From: CAYQQR01 sp964420035
GTDB lineage: Bacteria; Bacteroidota; Bacteroidia; Bacteroidales; SM23-62
DNA length: 7,781 nucleotides
NCBI GenBank assembly: GCA_964420035.1
Contig: CAYQQR010000077.1
Location: 1-7,781 of the forward strand
Direction of reading: 5' to 3'
In this document: positions 6,007 through 7,781 of the stretch, one piece after another
How the letters are laid out: each line of letters starts with the position of its first letter
Position numbering within the stretch: the first letter of the stretch is position 1
Made by a program: the position numbers and the translations under genes
The notes under the pieces: model-generated
Told to the model about the DNA's origin: nothing
Seen by the model: only the letters and a program-made list of their open reading frames with translations
The model's database searches: none

Positions 6007-6844
6007 ATCTTATCAGAAAGTCAGGGTCATACTGAATCCCATTACCGGCAAGCGAAACAAACAGAAATGGCTAAAAACCATAAAGGAACAATATCCTCAA
6101 GCCAGGATCATTCCCACGGAACATGCCGGTCATGCAAAACAGATAGCGGAGCGATCCACAACGGAAGACGATGGCTTATGGGTCGTCATTGGCGGGGACG
6201 GTACCGTCAATGAGCTTATCAATGGTTTTGAAAACGAGATACCGGCTTTGATGATATTACCGGGTGGTTCGGGCAATGGATTTGCCCGGCACCTGAATAA
6301 ACTGAAAAAACAGGGGATCAATGAAATAAGAGCGGATGCGGGACAGCTCGATGATCAAAATTTCATCAACCTGGCCGGTACCGGATTCGACGCCAGGCTG
6401 GCATATCATTACGGAAAACTGAAAATACGCGGATTTCCGGCCTATGCCCTGGCATTTCTGGTGGCTTTATTCCGGCACAGGCCCTGCCATTATGAAATTA
6501 AAACAGATACGGAAGAATACCATTTAAGGGCTTACATGATCACACTGGCCAACGGATCGCAGTTTGGCTTCGGCACCCGGATCGCTCCGCGGGCCAGGAT
6601 CGATGACGGATACCTCGACCTGGTCATTATCCGTAATTTTCCCCTGTTCATGGCTCCGCTCCTGCTAATACTGTCCTTTACCGGGGGGATCTCCCGGTCG
6701 AAATACATCCTTCATCAAAGGATCAGTCACGCAACTATTTTTTGCCCTGAAAGCATGCATGTTCACATGGACGGGGAATACCTCGGCAAAAAAAAGGAAA
6801 TATTCGTTCGGGTAAGGGCAGGACAAGTTCCTATTGTTTTATAG
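5966..6844 (+). CDS. Diacylglycerol kinase-family (DAGK_cat) lipid kinase
   Basis: A 292-residue soluble or membrane-associated kinase of the DgkB/YegS/sphingosine-kinase superfamily, phosphorylating a lipid alcohol with ATP. Visible motifs, numbered from this start: Asn-Pro-x-x-Gly-Lys (24-29), Gly-Gly-Asp-Gly-Thr (76-80) of the nucleotide site, Pro-Gly-Gly-Ser-Gly-Asn-Gly-Phe-Ala-Arg (99-108), Gly-Thr-Gly-Phe-Asp-Ala (138-143), Ala-Pro-x-Ala-x-x-Asp-Asp-Gly-x-Leu-Asp (207-217) and Met-Asp-Gly-Glu (268-271). Length is normal. In-frame starts are GTG 5945 and ATG 5966, 5969 and 5978. ATG codons are preferred, and all of them overlap the end of the transferase gene by 29-41 bases. The tight overlap suggests it recycles diacylglycerol released by that enzyme to phosphatidate. 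The Gly-Ser-Gly-Asn form also occurs in sphingosine kinases, so a sphingoid or ceramide substrate is an alternative. Confidence 0.88.
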   Translation: MMTTMEKEENPRDKSYQKVRVILNPITGKRNKQKWLKTIKEQYPQARIIPTEHAGHAKQIAERSTTEDDGLWVVIGGDGTVNELINGFENEIPALMILPGGSGNGFARHLNKLKKQGINEIRADAGQLDDQNFINLAGTGFDARLAYHYGKLKIRGFPAYALAFLVALFRHRPCHYEIKTDTEEYHLRAYMITLANGSQFGFGTRIAPRARIDDGYLDLVIIRNFPLFMAPLLLILSFTGGISRSKYILHQRISHATIFCPESMHVHMDGEYLGKKKEIFVRVRAGQVPIVL

Positions 6845-6871
6845 CTTTATAAGCAACTAACATTATGTAAT

Positions 6872-7720
6872 ATGGAGCATCCTCCAGATAATCCCGAAAG
6901 CGTCCCTTTCCCGAATATTGCACAGATCTTCGGCATCCTGGGTATTTTTATCGGCACCACAATGATCGTGGCCTTTAGCCTTGTGATGATCGTTGTTTTC
7001 CAGAACATAGAAAAGATCCGGGATCCCGAAATGATCATGGATCATCTGCCGGGAATATTGTTCCTGGGATACATCATTCCCATGTTCCTGACCATTCTTT
7101 ATGCCCGTTGGAGAAAAGGAGTTTTTGAAAAGGAAAGGCCTGTATTCAAATTTTCTCCCGAGCCCCTTCATTTTTACCTGGCAATAATTATCCTTACGGT
7201 CAGCTTTGCCATTGCCCTGGATCCTTTAAGCAGGCATGTCCCTTCACCGGAATGGCTGGAGGATCTGTTGCCTGCTTTTAAAAGCAGGGCGGTGCTGATG
7301 TTCCTCTTGATCGGCATTATCGGTCCCGTAATGGAAGAACTGCTGTTCAGGGGCATCATCCTGGACGGTTTACTGAAAAGATATGATCCCTGGTCGGCCA
7401 TAATGATCAGCGCCTTATTCTTCGGGCTGATCCATTTAAACCTGATCCAGTTCATATTCGGCTTTGTTTTCGGTCTGCTGCTCGGATGGGTCTACTGGAA
7501 ATCCCGTTCACTCGTACCCGCGATCATTATTCATGCACTGAACAATAGCTTAAGTTTTCTTTTGGGTTTCCGTTTCGGTGAAGAGATCCAATACCTTGGT
7601 GACCTGGTTGAAAGCCAAGGCCTCTACCTGGCAATCGCGGGGGGCAGCATCATTATTTTCCTCCTTATGCTGAGAACTGCAGTTAAATACTACCAGACGC
7701 GGGAACAACATTTAAGATAG
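6872..7720 (+). CDS. CPBP (Abi) family intramembrane glutamic protease-like protein
   Basis: A 282-residue multi-pass membrane protein with roughly eight hydrophobic segments. The three CPBP motifs are intact and in order: Glu155-Glu156-x-x-Phe159-Arg160, Phe184-x-x-x-His188, and His221-x-x-x-Asn225. The family includes the eukaryotic CAAX protease Rce1 and bacterial members that act as bacteriocin immunity proteins (such as PlnI and SkkI) or as membrane proteases of unknown target. It follows the lipid kinase by 27 bases with no visible terminator and is probably in the same transcript. The ATG at 6872 is chosen because a closer upstream ATG (6865) runs straight into a stop. Its position after envelope-lipid genes and less than 3 kb from a bacteriocin exporter allows either a housekeeping envelope role or self-immunity; the sequence does not decide. 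Confidence 0.88.
   Translation: MEHPPDNPESVPFPNIAQIFGILGIFIGTTMIVAFSLVMIVVFQNIEKIRDPEMIMDHLPGILFLGYIIPMFLTILYARWRKGVFEKERPVFKFSPEPLHFYLAIIILTVSFAIALDPLSRHVPSPEWLEDLLPAFKSRAVLMFLLIGIIGPVMEELLFRGIILDGLLKRYDPWSAIMISALFFGLIHLNLIQFIFGFVFGLLLGWVYWKSRSLVPAIIIHALNNSLSFLLGFRFGEEIQYLGDLVESQGLYLAIAGGSIIIFLLMLRTAVKYYQTREQHLR
7271..7288. repeat. Perfect 18-bp palindrome inside the CPBP gene
   Basis: CCTGCTTTTAAAAGCAGG is its own exact reverse complement over 9+9 bases. It lies in the coding sequence for Leu-Pro-Ala-Phe-Lys-Ser-Arg-Ala, just before the catalytic EExxFR motif. A perfect 18-bp palindrome is unlikely by chance in a window of this size (on the order of 0.03 expected under equal base use). It could be a protein-binding site or an RNA hairpin; no function is known. 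Confidence 0.4.
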
Positions 7721-7728
7721 TTTAACAT

Positions 7729-7750
7729 GGCTATAGTTTAATTTTGCGTT
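7729..7750 (+). repeat. Right copy of the 22-bp imperfect inverted repeat
   Basis: Begins GGCTATAGTTTAA and ends GCGTT. It matches the reverse complement of 30-51 at 19 of 22 positions, with all three mismatches being A/T exchanges in the spacer. It contains the -7-like box at 7739-7746 and lies just after the last gene, so a shared promoter or operator element for genes pointing outward from both ends of the window is the simplest reading. Confidence 0.45.
7739..7746 (+). promoter_or_regulatory. Candidate Bacteroidota -7 box (TAATTTTG) for a gene to the right
   Basis: TAATTTTG matches TAnnTTTG and is followed by CG, a common context in Bacteroidota promoters. It lies 19-26 bases after the CPBP stop, with no further start codon for a long ORF before the window ends, so it would drive a gene beyond the right edge. 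A convincing -33 element is not evident. It overlaps the right copy of the inverted repeat. Confidence 0.35.
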
Positions 7751-7781
7751 GTTAATTGCATTAATTCTTCATACCATTGGT

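Noticed and set aside
6788..6795. A8 tract in the lipid-kinase gene as a programmed frameshift or phase-variable site
   Set aside because: The frame is intact through the tract (Gly-Lys-Lys-Lys-Glu), the protein has normal length, and a single poly-A lysine run is unremarkable.
5945..6844. GTG start for the lipid kinase at 5945
   Set aside because: It would enlarge the overlap with the transferase to 62 bases and add seven poorly motivated residues. ATG codons at 5966, 5969 and 5978 are more plausible, and the conserved fold begins well after them.
6863..7171. 102-residue minus-strand ORF opposite the CPBP gene
   Set aside because: His/Asp/Gln-rich composition is typical of the antisense of membrane-protein codons. 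There is no motif, and the plus-strand gene is clear.
1..7781. The whole window as a transposon bounded by the 22-bp inverted repeat
   Set aside because: No transposase, integrase, target-site duplication or tRNA junction is visible, and codon use does not obviously change. The repeat is kept as a probable regulatory motif instead.

Overview
The window looks like a chromosomal stretch from a member of the Bacteroidota, probably an uncultured Bacteroidales-type organism. Four things suggest this: Shine-Dalgarno sites are mostly absent while A-rich stretches precede several starts; there are two TAnnTTTG-type -7 promoter boxes; GC content is moderate; and the protein families are typical of that phylum. 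The taxonomic call is inference, since no rRNA or marker gene is present.

Left unit (about 250-4097, all + strand): a compact peptide-export cassette. Two small ORFs carry double-glycine leaders (278-460 and 509-685). A third, leaderless 37-residue membrane peptide (706-819) repeats the C-terminal motif of the first (D-W-D-x-F-K-x-G-x-x-G). Four bases later comes a HlyD-type membrane fusion protein (824-1981), then a complete peptidase-containing ABC transporter with a C39 domain (1992-4097). Together they read as a class II/IIb-like bacteriocin locus: the C39 domain would remove the leaders at Gly-Gly, and the ABC transporter and HlyD protein would export the cores, presumably through a TolC-like outer-membrane protein encoded elsewhere. 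No modification enzyme is visible, so the peptides are probably unmodified apart from possible disulfides.

Right unit (4165-7720, all + strand): preceded by a 67-base gap with a Bacteroidota-like -7 box. It encodes a membrane-anchored LTA-synthase-family (alkaline-phosphatase superfamily) transferase, an overlapping DAGK_cat lipid kinase, and a CPBP (Abi) intramembrane protease-family protein. The first two suggest a couple: a phosphoglycerol transferase would release diacylglycerol and the kinase would recycle it. The CPBP protein could belong to this envelope operon or act in immunity for the neighbouring bacteriocin.

Non-coding structure: the first 250 bases hold no supported gene but carry a cluster of TGAAT/ATTCA words, small dyads and a C7A5 tract upstream of the peptide genes. 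A 22-bp imperfect inverted repeat (19/22 matches) lies near the two ends of the window, overlapping a promoter-like box at the right end. No rRNA, tRNA, CRISPR array or recognisable insertion sequence was seen.
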